A DNA stretch of 43,665 nt, taken from Frankia torreyi (GTDB lineage Bacteria > Actinomycetota > Actinomycetes > Frankiales > Frankiaceae). The translations under genes and the position numbers were made by a program. Below, piece after piece: positions 7,845 through 15,634 of the stretch. The DNA is taken from the NCBI RefSeq assembly GCF_000948395.1, contig NZ_JYFN01000026.1, positions 25,175 to 68,839 on the forward strand, read 5' to 3'. How positions within the stretch are numbered: the stretch's first letter is position 1; each line of letters begins with the position of its first letter. Below the pieces are notes generated by a model that saw only the letters and a program-made list of their open reading frames with translations, had not been told where the DNA came from and made no database searches.

Positions 7845-8354
7845 TCAGCCCAGCCGGAGTCGGATCTCCTCGACGTGCTCGGCGACCGGGCCGGGATCGG
7901 TGCCGAGCTGGCGGCGGGTGAGCAGGATCGGGCCGTCGATCGTCTCCACCTCGAGGGTGCGCAGGTGCACCGCGCGCCGATTGTGGGTGAGGGTACCGGC
8001 GCGCACCCGGAGCACCGCCGCCCAGGGCAGGTGCCGGCGGCGCAGGCCATCGACGAGGTCGAGCCCGGCGGGGGAGACCCGCAGGGTCGGCCGGGCGAGC
8101 AGGTCGCGCAGCGTCAGCACCCACAGGCCGGCGGCGAGTACCCCGACGAGCAGCCGGCCGGCGGCGTCGAGCGAGCCGACCCGCTGCGCCAGCGGACCGA
8201 CGGCGGCCACCAGCGCCGCCGCCGTGCCGGCGAGGGCGTAGAGCCCGACCCGCCACAGCGGCGGCGACCATGCGGCGGACGTCGGCGGATGGTCGGCGCC
8301 GGGCGGTTCCCCGGACCCGGTGGGTTGCGTGGTCACGCCACCACGCAACCACAT
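7845..8354 (-). CDS. PH-domain membrane protein (Rv0010c-type)
   Basis: From ATG 8354 the product is 169 residues. Two hydrophobic helices (LYALAGTAAALVAAVG and LLVGVLAAGLWVLTL) lie at about 35-80. A small beta-rich domain of the bacterial PH type follows (TLRVSPAGLDLVDGL, then LPWAAVLRVRAG, then LEVETIDGPILL), ending in a C-terminal helix (VAEHVEEIRLRLG). This architecture and the position between ppiA and crgA match Rv0010c. Its function is unknown. The domain lies after two closely spaced membrane helices and is therefore probably cytoplasmic. GTG 8432 upstream is in frame and would add 26 residues. A GTG at 8336 is also possible. Confidence 0.78.
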   Translation of the reverse strand: MWLRGGVTTQPTGSGEPPGADHPPTSAAWSPPLWRVGLYALAGTAAALVAAVGPLAQRVGSLDAAGRLLVGVLAAGLWVLTLRDLLARPTLRVSPAGLDLVDGLRRRHLPWAAVLRVRAGTLTHNRRAVHLRTLEVETIDGPILLTRRQLGTDPGPVAEHVEEIRLRLG

Positions 8355-8423
8355 CCCGCCCAGGCGGCCGCGGTCGGCGCGGGCGATGGAGATCGGCGCC
8401 GAGTTGCCAGGTGGCCGAGGTGC

Positions 8424-8493
8424 TTGCACCATGCTGAGTAGCGGCTACTATTCGCTATCTCATCAACACTCATTGTATTGACCTCGGTGAGGT
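8424..8493 (+). promoter_or_regulatory. Putative promoter with two palindromes, PH-protein/GH15 divergent region
   Basis: TTGCAC (8424-8429) and TACTAT (8446-8451) are separated by 16 bases and resemble a sigma-70-type -35/-10 pair reading toward the GH15 gene. The palindrome AGTAGC-G-GCTACT (8437-8449) overlaps the -10. A second palindrome, ACCTC-GGT-GAGGT, occupies 8481-8493 in the leader. The region is distinctly AT-richer than its surroundings. Control by a dimeric repressor is inferred, not shown. Confidence 0.45.
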
Positions 8494-8541
8494 GGCGATG
8501 GCGTGAGAGATGCCGTGGCAGATCGTGATCAGGGGGTACGG

Positions 8542-10446
8542 GTGGCACATTCGCCGGTGCGACGCAGCGGGGGCAGTCCGTTCCCGCCGATCGCCGAGTA
8601 CGGATTCCTGTCCGACTGCGAGACGACGTGCCTGGTGGCCCCCAGCGGGAACGTCGAGTGGATGTGCGTGCCGCGGCCGGACGCGCCCAGCGTCTTCGGC
8701 TCGGTGCTGGACCGCTCGGCGGGTGGCTTCCGGTTCGGCCCCGACCGCACGCAGATCCCGGCCGGGCGCCGCTACCTGCCCGGGACGAACATTCTGGAGA
8801 CGACCTGGCAGACGCCGAACGGCTGGCTCATCGTCACCGACTGCCTGGTCGTCGGCCGCTGGCATCGCACCCACAAGCGTTCCAACACCCACCGGCGGAC
8901 CCCCAGCGACTGGGACGCCGACCACGTGCTGCTGCGCCTCGCCCGCTGCGAGCACGGCTCGGTCGACCTCAGCCTCGTCTGCGAGCCGAACTTCGACTAC
9001 GGCCGCCAGGCGGAGTCCTGGGAGTACGAGGAGGACGACTACTCCTCCGGGGTGATCTCCAACAGCGGAAGCAACATCACCCTGCGGCTGCGCACCGACC
9101 TCCGGCTGGGCTTCGATGGTCGGCGCGCCCTGGCCCGCACCTCCCTGCGGGAGGGCGACACGGCGTTCGTCGCCCTGACCTGGCGCCCTGAGGAGCCGCT
9201 GCTGCCGGACACCTACCTGCAGGCCTGTGGCGCGGTGGACCGCACGACCGAGTTCTGGCGGCAGTGGCTCTCGCGCGGGATGTTCCCCGACCATCCCTGG
9301 CGGCGTCACCTGCAGCGCAGCGCCCTGGCCCTGAAGGGGCTGACCTACGCGCCGACCGGCGCACTGCTGGCCGCAGCCACCACCTCGCTGCCGGAGACGC
9401 CACGCGGCGAGCGGAACTGGGACTACCGGTACAGCTGGCTGCGGGACTCCACCTTCGCGCTGTGGGGCCTGTACACCCTGGGCCTGGACTACGAGGCCAA
9501 CGACTTCTTCTCGTTCATCGCCGACGTCGCGGAGCACGAGGAGGACATCCAGGTGATGTACCGGGTCGGCGGTGAACCGAGGATCGACGAGGAGATCCTC
9601 GGTCACCTTTCCGGCTACGAGGGGGCCTCGCCGGTCCGGGTCGGCAACGCCGCCGCGCTGCAACGCCAGCACGACGTGTGGGGTGTCGTGCTGGACTCGG
9701 TCTACCTGCACACCAAGTCACGCGACTATCTCTCCGAGCGGTTGTGGCCGGTGCTGGTGCGTCTCGTCGAGGCCGCCGCGGCGCACTGGCAGGAGCCCGA
9801 CCGCGGGATGTGGGAGGTTCGCGGGGCGCCGCAGCACTTCACCGTGTCGAAGATGATGTGCTGGGTGGCGCTGGACCGCGGCCGCCGGCTTGCGCAGATG
9901 CGCGGCGACGCGAAGACAGCCGTGCGGTGGAAGGCGATTGCCGAGGAGATCCACGCGGAGGTCTGTGACTCCGGCGTCGACCACCGCGGCGTGTTCACCC
10001 AGTACTACGGGTCGAAGGCGCTGGACGCCTCGCTGCTGCTGATCCCGCTGCTGGGATTCCTGCCCGCGTCGGACGAACGCGTGAAGGCGACCGTGCTCGC
10101 GATCGCCGACGAGCTGACCGAGGACGGCCTGGTGCTGCGCTACCGCACCGGGGAGACCGACGACGGCGTCGCCGGGGAGGAGGGCGCCTTCCTGATCTGT
10201 TCGTTCTGGCTGGTGTCGGCACTGGTCGAGATCGGCGAGCTGGCCCGGGCCCGCCAGCTCTGCGAGCGGCTGCTGAGCCTGGCCAGCCCGCTGGACCTCT
10301 ACGCGGAGGAGATCGATCCGAACAGCGGCCGCCACCTCGGGAACTTCCCGCAGGCGTTCACCCACCTCGCGTTGATCAACGCCGTGATGTACGTGATCCG
10401 GGCCGAGGACGCCGAGGCGTACGCCCGCCCGTCCCCATCCACCTGA
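8542..10446 (+). CDS. Glycoside hydrolase family 15 protein (glucoamylase/trehalase type)
   Basis: The protein is 634 residues from GTG 8542, which follows AGGGGG by 5 bases. GTG 8503 would add 13 residues. The N-terminal beta-sandwich begins with the family hallmark PPIAEYGFLSDCETTCLV and GNVEWMCVPRPDAPSVF. The C-terminal (alpha/alpha)6 barrel contains GERNWDYRYSWLRDS, GYEGASPVRVGNAA and EEGAFLICSFWLV, the last providing the expected catalytic-base glutamate region. In actinobacteria such proteins include the mycobacterial trehalase, which hydrolyses alpha,alpha-trehalose, as well as glucoamylase-like enzymes. Substrate cannot be decided from sequence alone. No signal peptide is seen, which favours intracellular trehalose or maltodextrin turnover. 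Confidence 0.9.
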   Translation: MAHSPVRRSGGSPFPPIAEYGFLSDCETTCLVAPSGNVEWMCVPRPDAPSVFGSVLDRSAGGFRFGPDRTQIPAGRRYLPGTNILETTWQTPNGWLIVTDCLVVGRWHRTHKRSNTHRRTPSDWDADHVLLRLARCEHGSVDLSLVCEPNFDYGRQAESWEYEEDDYSSGVISNSGSNITLRLRTDLRLGFDGRRALARTSLREGDTAFVALTWRPEEPLLPDTYLQACGAVDRTTEFWRQWLSRGMFPDHPWRRHLQRSALALKGLTYAPTGALLAAATTSLPETPRGERNWDYRYSWLRDSTFALWGLYTLGLDYEANDFFSFIADVAEHEEDIQVMYRVGGEPRIDEEILGHLSGYEGASPVRVGNAAALQRQHDVWGVVLDSVYLHTKSRDYLSERLWPVLVRLVEAAAAHWQEPDRGMWEVRGAPQHFTVSKMMCWVALDRGRRLAQMRGDAKTAVRWKAIAEEIHAEVCDSGVDHRGVFTQYYGSKALDASLLLIPLLGFLPASDERVKATVLAIADELTEDGLVLRYRTGETDDGVAGEEGAFLICSFWLVSALVEIGELARARQLCERLLSLASPLDLYAEEIDPNSGRHLGNFPQAFTHLALINAVMYVIRAEDAEAYARPSPST

Positions 10447-10513
10447 GTCTCGGCCACCTGAGCCTCGGCCGTATTCGCGGCGTCGATGGTGGTTGTGGCA
10501 CTAACGTGGGGGC

Positions 10514-10882
10514 GTGGCAAGCCTGGAAGTCAAGGACAAGCGGGTCGAGGTCGTCATGAGCGGGTTGGAGCGGCTCGGCGCGCTACGCGGCGATGTCTCT
10601 GTGTCCCTCGACGAAATCCTCGACGTCCGCCCGGCACCGGAACCGTTCACCGAGCTCTGCGGCTGGCGGCTGCCGGGAACCGGAATCCCGCGCGTGATCG
10701 CCCTCGGCACGTGGCGCTCCCGGGACGGCAAGGCCTTCGCCGCCGTCTACCGGGGGCGGCCGGCGGTCGTCGTCGAGGTCCGGCCGGGCGGGGAGTTCCG
10801 TCGGCTGATCATCGGTGCCGACGACGCCGACGACGCCGAGGGCACCGTGTCCCGGCTGCGTGCCGCGGTCCTCGCCCGCTGA
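10514..10882 (+). CDS. Small conserved-looking protein of unknown function
   Basis: The 122-residue product begins at GTG 10514 behind GGGGGCG. It has a mixed alpha/beta character: an N-terminal amphipathic strand (LEVKDKRVEVVMSGLERLGALRG) precedes a beta-rich core (TGIPRVIALGTWRSRDGK, FAAVYRGRPAVVVEVRP, FRRLIIGADDADD) and a C-terminal helix. No Cys cluster, signal peptide or membrane segment is present. I recognise no named family. It lies 67 bp after the GH15 gene and converges on the RidA gene, with only 13 bp between stops. Codon bias is strongly coding-like. Confidence 0.75.
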   Translation: MASLEVKDKRVEVVMSGLERLGALRGDVSVSLDEILDVRPAPEPFTELCGWRLPGTGIPRVIALGTWRSRDGKAFAAVYRGRPAVVVEVRPGGEFRRLIIGADDADDAEGTVSRLRAAVLAR

Positions 10883-10895
10883 CACAACCGAAGCC

Positions 10896-11294
10896 CTACC
10901 CAATCCCGATTGTCGCCTCGGCTTCCACCTCGACGACCCAACGCTGGTCGAGCAGGCCGGCGACCACGACCATGGTGGCGGCCGGACGGATCGCCGCGAA
11001 CAGCTCCCGGTGGACCGCGCCCACCGCCGCGGCGTGCTGCGCGCCGGTGAGGAACATGCGGGTGCGGGTGACGTCGTGCAGGCTCGCCCCGGCCTGCGTC
11101 AGCGCGGCGCCGATGAGCTCGAAGCAGCGCCGGGCCTGCGCCTGCGCCTGCGCGTCCGCGGCCACCGTTCCGTCCGGCCAGACGGGGCCCGTACCACTGA
11201 CGAACACCCGGTCACCGACCCGGACAGCCCGGGAGAACCCGATGGTTGCCTCGAAGGGGGACGTTCCGGCGATGAGTTGACGATCGGTACGCAT
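10896..11294 (-). CDS. RidA/YER057c/UK114-family protein
   Basis: The 132-residue protein from ATG 11294 spans a whole Rid domain: FSRAVRVGDRVFVSGTGPV, then CFELIGAALTQAGASLHDVTRTRMFLT, then ELFAAIRPAATMVVVAGL and VVEVEAEAT. Canonical RidA hydrolyses reactive enamine/imine intermediates using an Arg near the C-terminus. Here the corresponding region reads RPAATMVVV, typical of the YER057c_UK114_like_6 group, which has no established substrate. The longer open frame to 11489 is rejected because the extra residues are low-complexity and cross the DnaA-box region. The start lies 35 bp from the nearest box. Confidence 0.85.
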   Translation of the reverse strand: MRTDRQLIAGTSPFEATIGFSRAVRVGDRVFVSGTGPVWPDGTVAADAQAQAQARRCFELIGAALTQAGASLHDVTRTRMFLTGAQHAAAVGAVHRELFAAIRPAATMVVVAGLLDQRWVVEVEAEATIGIG

Positions 11295-11328
11295 GCGGTC
11301 GCTTTTCGTCAGTGACGTGCGGGGGTGG

Positions 11329-11361
11329 ATATCCACACTTGTGGACAACGGTTGTGGATAA
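11329..11361. promoter_or_regulatory. Cluster of three DnaA-box-like nonamers
   Basis: Within 33 bp lie ATATCCACA on the plus strand (11329-11337; one mismatch to TTATCCACA), TTGTCCACA on the minus strand (11340-11348; a common actinobacterial box) and a perfect TTATCCACA on the minus strand (11353-11361). They sit 35-67 bp upstream of the RidA-family start and downstream of crgA. DnaA binding there could regulate the RidA gene or titrate DnaA. The patch is small for an origin, and no AT-rich unwinding element is obvious beside it. Confidence 0.6.
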
Positions 11362-11436
11362 ATGACACCGCTGGAAGTCCGGCCGAGCGAGTCCGGGGCA
11401 CCGGCCGGAACGACCGCCGGCTCGACAGATATCCGG

Positions 11437-11697
11437 CTAGCGCCACTGGGTCGACACGGCGAGACCGATGACGACAAAGCCGAACCCAATGAGGATGTTC
11501 CAGCCGCCCAACCCCTCCATTCCCAGCACGCCGCCGTTGGAGAAGTAGTACACGAGCAGGTAGGCGATCCCGATGAGGAAGAAGGCCAGGATGAGCCCGC
11601 CGAACCAGGGCGGTGACGGCGGCCTGCTGCGGCGGGTCTGGTTGGCGTTGACGCTCGGCGTCGGCTTCTTCGGCTTGCGACGTCGTGACTCGGGCAC
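11437..11697 (-). CDS. crgA: Cell division protein CrgA
   Basis: The 86-residue protein has a basic, Pro-rich cytoplasmic N-terminus (MPESRRRKPKKPTPSV) and two transmembrane helices at about residues 31-51 and 65-82. These are separated by the short NGGVLGMEGLGGWN loop, which is the typical CrgA layout. CrgA is an actinobacterial divisome membrane protein that interacts with FtsZ, FtsQ and penicillin-binding proteins and coordinates septation. Its position between the PH protein and the DUF881 gene matches Rv0011c. The C-terminus ends in the family-typical VSTQWR. Confidence 0.95.
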   Translation of the reverse strand: MPESRRRKPKKPTPSVNANQTRRSRPPSPPWFGGLILAFFLIGIAYLLVYYFSNGGVLGMEGLGGWNILIGFGFVVIGLAVSTQWR

Positions 11698-11781
11698 TGC
11701 GGGACTCCTCGGCTGGCCGTGCGTGGACGAGCGGCGACCGCCGCCGCCCTCCCGGTTCGGCGGGTGGCGGTCCCGCGCTGG

Positions 11782-11856
11782 GCAACAGGTTAGACGGCGG
11801 GCAGCAGGTAAACGGCGGGCAGCAGGTTAGACGGCGGGCAACAGGTTAGACGGCGG
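11782..11856. repeat. Four tandem 18-19 bp noncoding repeats
   Basis: Units at 11782-11800, 11801-11818, 11819-11837 and 11838-11856 share GCA(A/G)CAGGTTAGACGGCGG. The second lacks one base and reads GTAAACGG. The array lies between the crgA start (11697, minus) and the DUF881 gene (plus), about 85-160 bp upstream of crgA. No ORF with credible coding character covers it. It could be an array of protein-binding sites or a slippage product. The minus-strand form CCGTCTAACCTG is AT-richer than its surroundings. Confidence 0.85.
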
Positions 11857-12132
11857 GACTGTGGACACACCGGCTGCGTACCGACGTGCGGGATTCTCTC
11901 CCGGCGACCGGAGCCCGGCGATCGCCGCGACGTGGCATCGCGGGTGTCGCCGGCCGCGTAGCCTGCGGCAAGAGGCGATACCACCGACGCGGCGGACGGA
12001 TCGCCTGGCCGGGCCACTGGTGGCGTGTCCGTGCGCCGCCGACCGACGATCCGCCGACATGCGGACGCGCCGCCCGCCCGGCGCGTCGGAGAGGCCGACG
12101 CCATGGTGGGTTGGGCGTGCAGCGGGCGTCGA

Positions 12133-13023
12133 ATGGCGAGCGTGAGCCGGGTGTTCCGCGCAGGTCGGGCGGTCGGGGTCGGGCGAATGGTCGGCGGGCG
12201 GGCGGAGCGCCGGCGAGCTCGGCGGCTGACGGCGATCGGGCTGGTGTGCTGCCTCGGCCTGCTGGCCGGGACAGCCGCCGCCAGCGCCGGACCCTTCGCC
12301 GATCCGGACGGACTGCGTGACTCCCCGGCCGCGGTCGCCTTGGGGCCCGGCGGCATCGCCGAGGTCGTGGGGAACGAGTCGGAGCGGGTCGCCGCGCGGC
12401 GCGACGCGGTGGCCGAGGAATCCCGTCGGCCCGTGGCAGCCGTCGCGACCGACTCGACCGCGACCGACTCGACCGCGACCGACTCGACGATGGAGCCGGG
12501 CAGGTCGCTGCGAGCCGGCGAGGGGCCGGCCGCGGGACTGGCGGAGGCCGCCGGGCTGGCGCCGGTGCACGGGCCGGCGCTGACCGTGCAGCTCGACGAC
12601 GCGCCGCGCGAGAACCGCCGCGGTCCGTATCCGGCGGGGATCCCTGCTCCGGGGCCGGACGACCTGGTCGTGCACCAGCAGGACGTGCAGGCGGTCGTGA
12701 ACGCGCTCTGGGCCGGCGGTGCCGAGGCGATGACGATTATGGATCGGCGGGTCACCGCCCTGACGGCCGTCCGGTGCGTGGGCAACACGCTGCTGTTGCA
12801 TGGGGAGGTCTTCTCACCGCCGTTCCGGATCACCGCGATCGGCGGCGCCGCCGCCCTGCACGCGGCGCTTCGTGACAGCCCGCAGATCGCGATCTACCAG
12901 CAGTACGTCGCCGCCTACCGGCTGGGCTACCGCGTCGACGAGGTCGCGGACGTCAGGATGCCCGCCTACGACGGGTCGTTGACCCTCGCCCGCCCGGGCA
13001 ACTCGGCGGGCCGGGCGGACTGA
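12133..13023 (+). CDS. DUF881-family membrane-anchored protein (Rv0012-type)
   Basis: From ATG 12133 the protein is 296 residues. A basic N-terminus (RAERRRARRL) precedes one hydrophobic helix (TAIGLVCCLGLLAGTAAASAG, about 32-52). A low-complexity ATDST linker and then the DUF881 fold follow (LTVQLDDAP; VVHQQDVQAVVNALWAGGAEAMTIMDRRV; VRCVGNTLLLHGEVFSPPFRITAIG). Most of the protein should be extracytoplasmic. The family is conserved beside crgA in actinobacteria (Rv0012) and is suspected to act in envelope or division processes, but no biochemical role is established. GTG 12025, ATG 12103 and ATG 12187 are alternative starts. The chosen start gives a normal positively charged N-region. Confidence 0.85.
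   Translation: MASVSRVFRAGRAVGVGRMVGGRAERRRARRLTAIGLVCCLGLLAGTAAASAGPFADPDGLRDSPAAVALGPGGIAEVVGNESERVAARRDAVAEESRRPVAAVATDSTATDSTATDSTMEPGRSLRAGEGPAAGLAEAAGLAPVHGPALTVQLDDAPRENRRGPYPAGIPAPGPDDLVVHQQDVQAVVNALWAGGAEAMTIMDRRVTALTAVRCVGNTLLLHGEVFSPPFRITAIGGAAALHAALRDSPQIAIYQQYVAAYRLGYRVDEVADVRMPAYDGSLTLARPGNSAGRAD
12445..12489 (+). repeat. Three 15-bp coding repeats
   Basis: GCGACCGACTCGACC occurs at 12445-12459 and 12460-12474, and with one change at 12475-12489. It encodes repeated ATDST in the extracytoplasmic linker of the DUF881 protein. Confidence 0.9.
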
Positions 13024-13056
13024 GCCGGTTCGACGTGCCGGTTCGACGTGCCGGTT
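13024..13056. repeat. 13-bp direct repeat between convergent genes
   Basis: GCCGGTTCGACGT is present at 13024-13036 and 13037-13049, and a partial copy (GCCGGTT) starts at 13050. It fills the gap between the DUF881 stop and the convergent DUF222/HNH gene. It may be a trace of the insertion or duplication event. No terminator-like hairpin with a T-run was seen here. Confidence 0.75.
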
Positions 13057-13069
13057 ATCAGAGTGTGGG

Positions 13070-14635
13070 TTATCGGACCGTGCGGCTGAGGATGGCGTGG
13101 AGGGAGTCGTCGTAGCTGAGTCGGCCGCCGTCGCGGGTGTGGATGGCGGCGGGGTCGATGTGGCGGGTGGCGCGGGCGAGGATGCCGGCGGGGTCGGGTC
13201 CGGCCAGGACGGGTGGGGCGGGTGTGAGGGTGCGGCCGTCGGAGGGGTGTGCGGTGACGGTGCCGTCGTCGGTCCGGCGGAGGCTGATGTTGTCCTCGTG
13301 GATGGCGCGGTGATGCGCGGAGCAGAGCAGGAGCAGCCGGTCGATGTCGGTGTCACCCCCGCGGATCCACCACGACAGGTGGTGAATCTGCAACCAGCGG
13401 GTGTGTCCGCAGCCGGGGTACTGGCAGCGGCCCTGGTCACGGGCGTAGACGGCGTCGCGCAGCCGCGGGCCGGGCTGGCGCTGCCGGCGGCCGAGGTGCA
13501 GGGGGTTGCCCTCGGGGTCGGTGAGCAGCGCGCGGATCAGCCCGTCGCAGCCGAGGCGTTCCACGACCTGCGGCGGCAACCCGATCCCGCCGTCGATCTG
13601 CGCCCAGGCCCCGATCCCGATCCGCGGCACCCCCAGCAGCCCCGCGACGCCCTCCGCCGTCGCGTCGCCCGAGCCTCCGTCGCCGACCGCAGCGCTGTCC
13701 TGCGGGCCCACAGCCGGGGAGGCGTCGGCGGTCGGAGTGTCGCCGGTGGGGCGGGTGGTCAGGTGCACGGTGAGGGTGTGACCAGGGGTCGTCAGACCGG
13801 GAGCGGACCGGTCGAGGAAACCGTCGGCCAACGCGATCAGCGCGTCGGCGTCGCGTTGGCGATCCCGCGCGGTCACCACACTCTCCCCATCAGCGGGCAG
13901 CTCGCCCGACCCGGCATCACCCGACCCTGCGTCGTCCGACCCTGCGTCGCCGGTCGTGGCCTCGGTGGAGCCGAGGGGGGTGGTGTCGTCGAGACTGGCC
14001 CGGGCCGCGTCCAGGGCGGCGATCAGCTGGGCGCCCTCGTCTGCGGACAGGACCGCCTGCAGGCAGAGCATGCCGTCGTCGTCGAACCGCCACGACAACC
14101 GCCGCGAGGCCCGCCGCACCTTCTGATCCCCTCGGGCCTGCCGGTAGGACCGCACCAGCCGTTCCACCTGCCCCGCGGTGCAGAACCGGGCATGCGACAA
14201 CCACACCTGCTCCGTCGACGCGTCCGCGACCCGGGTCACCGCCCGCACCTTCGAATACGACAACGTCCCCGCCGCGAACGCCGCCCGAATCGCCGGCAGA
14301 CCCTCCAACGCACGCGCGGTCGCCACGTACTCCCGGGCCGTGCGCAGACCAAGACCACACCGCCACGCCAACCAGTGCGCGCACGATCCCATCCCGATCC
14401 CCGACCAGCCCTCACGCCGATCGAACGCGGCCAACGCCACCAACCAGCCACACGTCGCCGCCGCGATCCGCCCCGCCCATCGGCACACCACCTCCTCCAC
14501 CTCCCCCAACGAAGCAGTCTCCACATCCACCCCCACCAGGGCAGACACGGCAGACGAAGCAGACGCAGCGGGGGGCAGAGGGAACGCGGGAACCGCACTC
14601 ATCATGATCACCGGGCCAGGGGTGTCGTCGGTCAT
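13070..14635 (-). CDS. DUF222/HNH endonuclease (13E12 repeat family)
   Basis: From ATG 14635 the protein is 521 residues. The N-terminal DUF222 region (about 25-330) contains the family-typical HWLAWRCGLGLRTAREYVATARAL and GTLSYSKVRAVTRVA. The C-terminal HNH nuclease domain (about 410-465) has CQYPGCG, then LQIHHLSWWIRGGDT, then LLLLCSAHHRAIHE. It therefore retains the zinc-coordinating cysteines and the catalytic histidines. These proteins are abundant, often multicopy, in actinobacteria and resemble the Mycobacterium 13E12 repeat family. Their biological role is not settled. It lies convergent to the DUF881 gene and breaks the otherwise conserved DUF881-trpG neighbourhood, which suggests insertion. 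No terminal repeats or transposase accompany it. Confidence 0.9.
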   Translation of the reverse strand: MTDDTPGPVIMMSAVPAFPLPPAASASSAVSALVGVDVETASLGEVEEVVCRWAGRIAAATCGWLVALAAFDRREGWSGIGMGSCAHWLAWRCGLGLRTAREYVATARALEGLPAIRAAFAAGTLSYSKVRAVTRVADASTEQVWLSHARFCTAGQVERLVRSYRQARGDQKVRRASRRLSWRFDDDGMLCLQAVLSADEGAQLIAALDAARASLDDTTPLGSTEATTGDAGSDDAGSGDAGSGELPADGESVVTARDRQRDADALIALADGFLDRSAPGLTTPGHTLTVHLTTRPTGDTPTADASPAVGPQDSAAVGDGGSGDATAEGVAGLLGVPRIGIGAWAQIDGGIGLPPQVVERLGCDGLIRALLTDPEGNPLHLGRRQRQPGPRLRDAVYARDQGRCQYPGCGHTRWLQIHHLSWWIRGGDTDIDRLLLLCSAHHRAIHEDNISLRRTDDGTVTAHPSDGRTLTPAPPVLAGPDPAGILARATRHIDPAAIHTRDGGRLSYDDSLHAILSRTVR

Positions 14636-14851
14636 CGGACCCGAGCATCGTCCCACCCACCACCGACAGGAACCCGACCAAGATCAACTGGGGTGGGGCC
14701 GCCCACCCCGCAACCACGGACCCAAAACCTCGGCGTGAAACCAAAGCCGACAGACGAGCTGACACAAGCCGACAGACGAGCCGGCACACCGAAAGACGGT
14801 CACGGTGTTCGGCGGAACCCGAACCGGCCCGGCGCCGATGCCGGACCCCGG

Positions 14852-14885
14852 CCCGGACCCGGACCCGGACCGGGACCGGGACCCG
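14852..14885. repeat. Hexanucleotide low-complexity tract
   Basis: Three CCCGGA units are followed by two CCGGGA units and CCCG in the 300-bp gap between trpG and the DUF222/HNH gene (14636-14937). The rest of the gap is less G-rich around 14690-14800 (CAAAGCCGACAGACGAGC and a nearby repeat of CGACAGACGAGC). I see no gene there. Confidence 0.7.
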
Positions 14886-14937
14886 ACAGCGAGGTTCCGC
14901 GGAACCCACACCCGCACACGGCGACCTACCGGCCGGC

Positions 14938-15588
14938 TCAGGCGAAGGCGGCAGCCCGCAGCGTCTCCACCTCGGCGGACAGCTCGGGTGCCAGCCGGCG
15001 TGCGGCGCCACCGTCGCCGCACTGATCGAGCCAGCGGGCGAGGATCAGGTGGCCGCCCTGGGTCAGCACCGACTCGGGGTGGAACTGCACGCCCTCGAGC
15101 GGCAGCTCGCGGTGGCGCAGCGACATCACCACGCCGCTGTCGGTCCGGCCGGTCACCTCGATCTCGGCCGGCAGGGTGCTCTCCTCCACGGCGAGCGAGT
15201 GGTAGCGGGTCGCGATGAACGGCGACGGCAGGTCCGCGAGGACGCCGACGCGGTCGTGGTGGACCTGGGAGGTCTTGCCGTGCAGCAGCTCCGGCGCGCG
15301 GTCGACCGTCGCCCCGAACGCGACGCCGATCGCCTGGTGCCCCAGGCACACCCCGAGCAGGGGGGTGCCGCGCCGGGCGCACTCGCGCACCATCGGGATG
15401 CTCACTCCGGCCGCCTCGGGCGTGCCCGGCCCCGGGGACAGCAGCACGCCGTCGACGCCGAGGTCGCCGAGTTCCGCCGGCGTGATCTCGTCGTTGCGGC
15501 GCACCACGCACTCGGTGTCGAGCTGGCCGAGGTACTGGACGAGGTTGAAGACGAACGAGTCGTAGTTGTCGACCACCAGGATCCGCAT
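14938..15588 (-). CDS. trpG: Anthranilate/aminodeoxychorismate synthase glutamine amidotransferase subunit
   Basis: The 216-residue class I glutamine amidotransferase begins MRILVVDNYDSFVFNL, the family hallmark. The oxyanion loop SPGPGTP is at 51-57. The catalytic triad is Cys81 (GVCLGHQ), His170 and Glu172 (FHPES). It supplies ammonia from glutamine to a chorismate-binding partner, making anthranilate (tryptophan) or 4-amino-4-deoxychorismate (folate). No TrpE/PabB partner is present in the window, so trpG versus pabA cannot be separated. The location beside pknB is the conserved actinobacterial one (Rv0013). ATG 15588 lies 10 bases after GGAGG. A GTG two codons upstream is possible. The gene is 46 bp downstream of pknB and probably co-transcribed. 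Confidence 0.93.
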   Translation of the reverse strand: MRILVVDNYDSFVFNLVQYLGQLDTECVVRRNDEITPAELGDLGVDGVLLSPGPGTPEAAGVSIPMVRECARRGTPLLGVCLGHQAIGVAFGATVDRAPELLHGKTSQVHHDRVGVLADLPSPFIATRYHSLAVEESTLPAEIEVTGRTDSGVVMSLRHRELPLEGVQFHPESVLTQGGHLILARWLDQCGDGGAARRLAPELSAEVETLRAAAFA

Positions 15589-15634
15589 CAGCACGCCACC
15601 TCCGGCGAGTTCGGGGCGAGTTCGATCATCGAGC

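Noticed and set aside
11294-11437. The DnaA-box cluster as the chromosomal origin
   Set aside because: It has only three boxes in 33 bp, no adjacent dnaA/dnaN and no extended AT-rich region. A secondary or regulatory cluster is more likely.
11782-11856. The four-copy repeat as a CRISPR array or replication iterons
   Set aside because: There are no spacers between units and no cas or rep gene nearby. The units are head-to-tail with an 18-19 bp period.
13097-15025. A 642-residue plus-strand frame across the HNH gene
   Set aside because: It is the antisense of the DUF222/HNH and trpG genes, with no domain of its own. The minus-strand HNH motifs are unambiguous.
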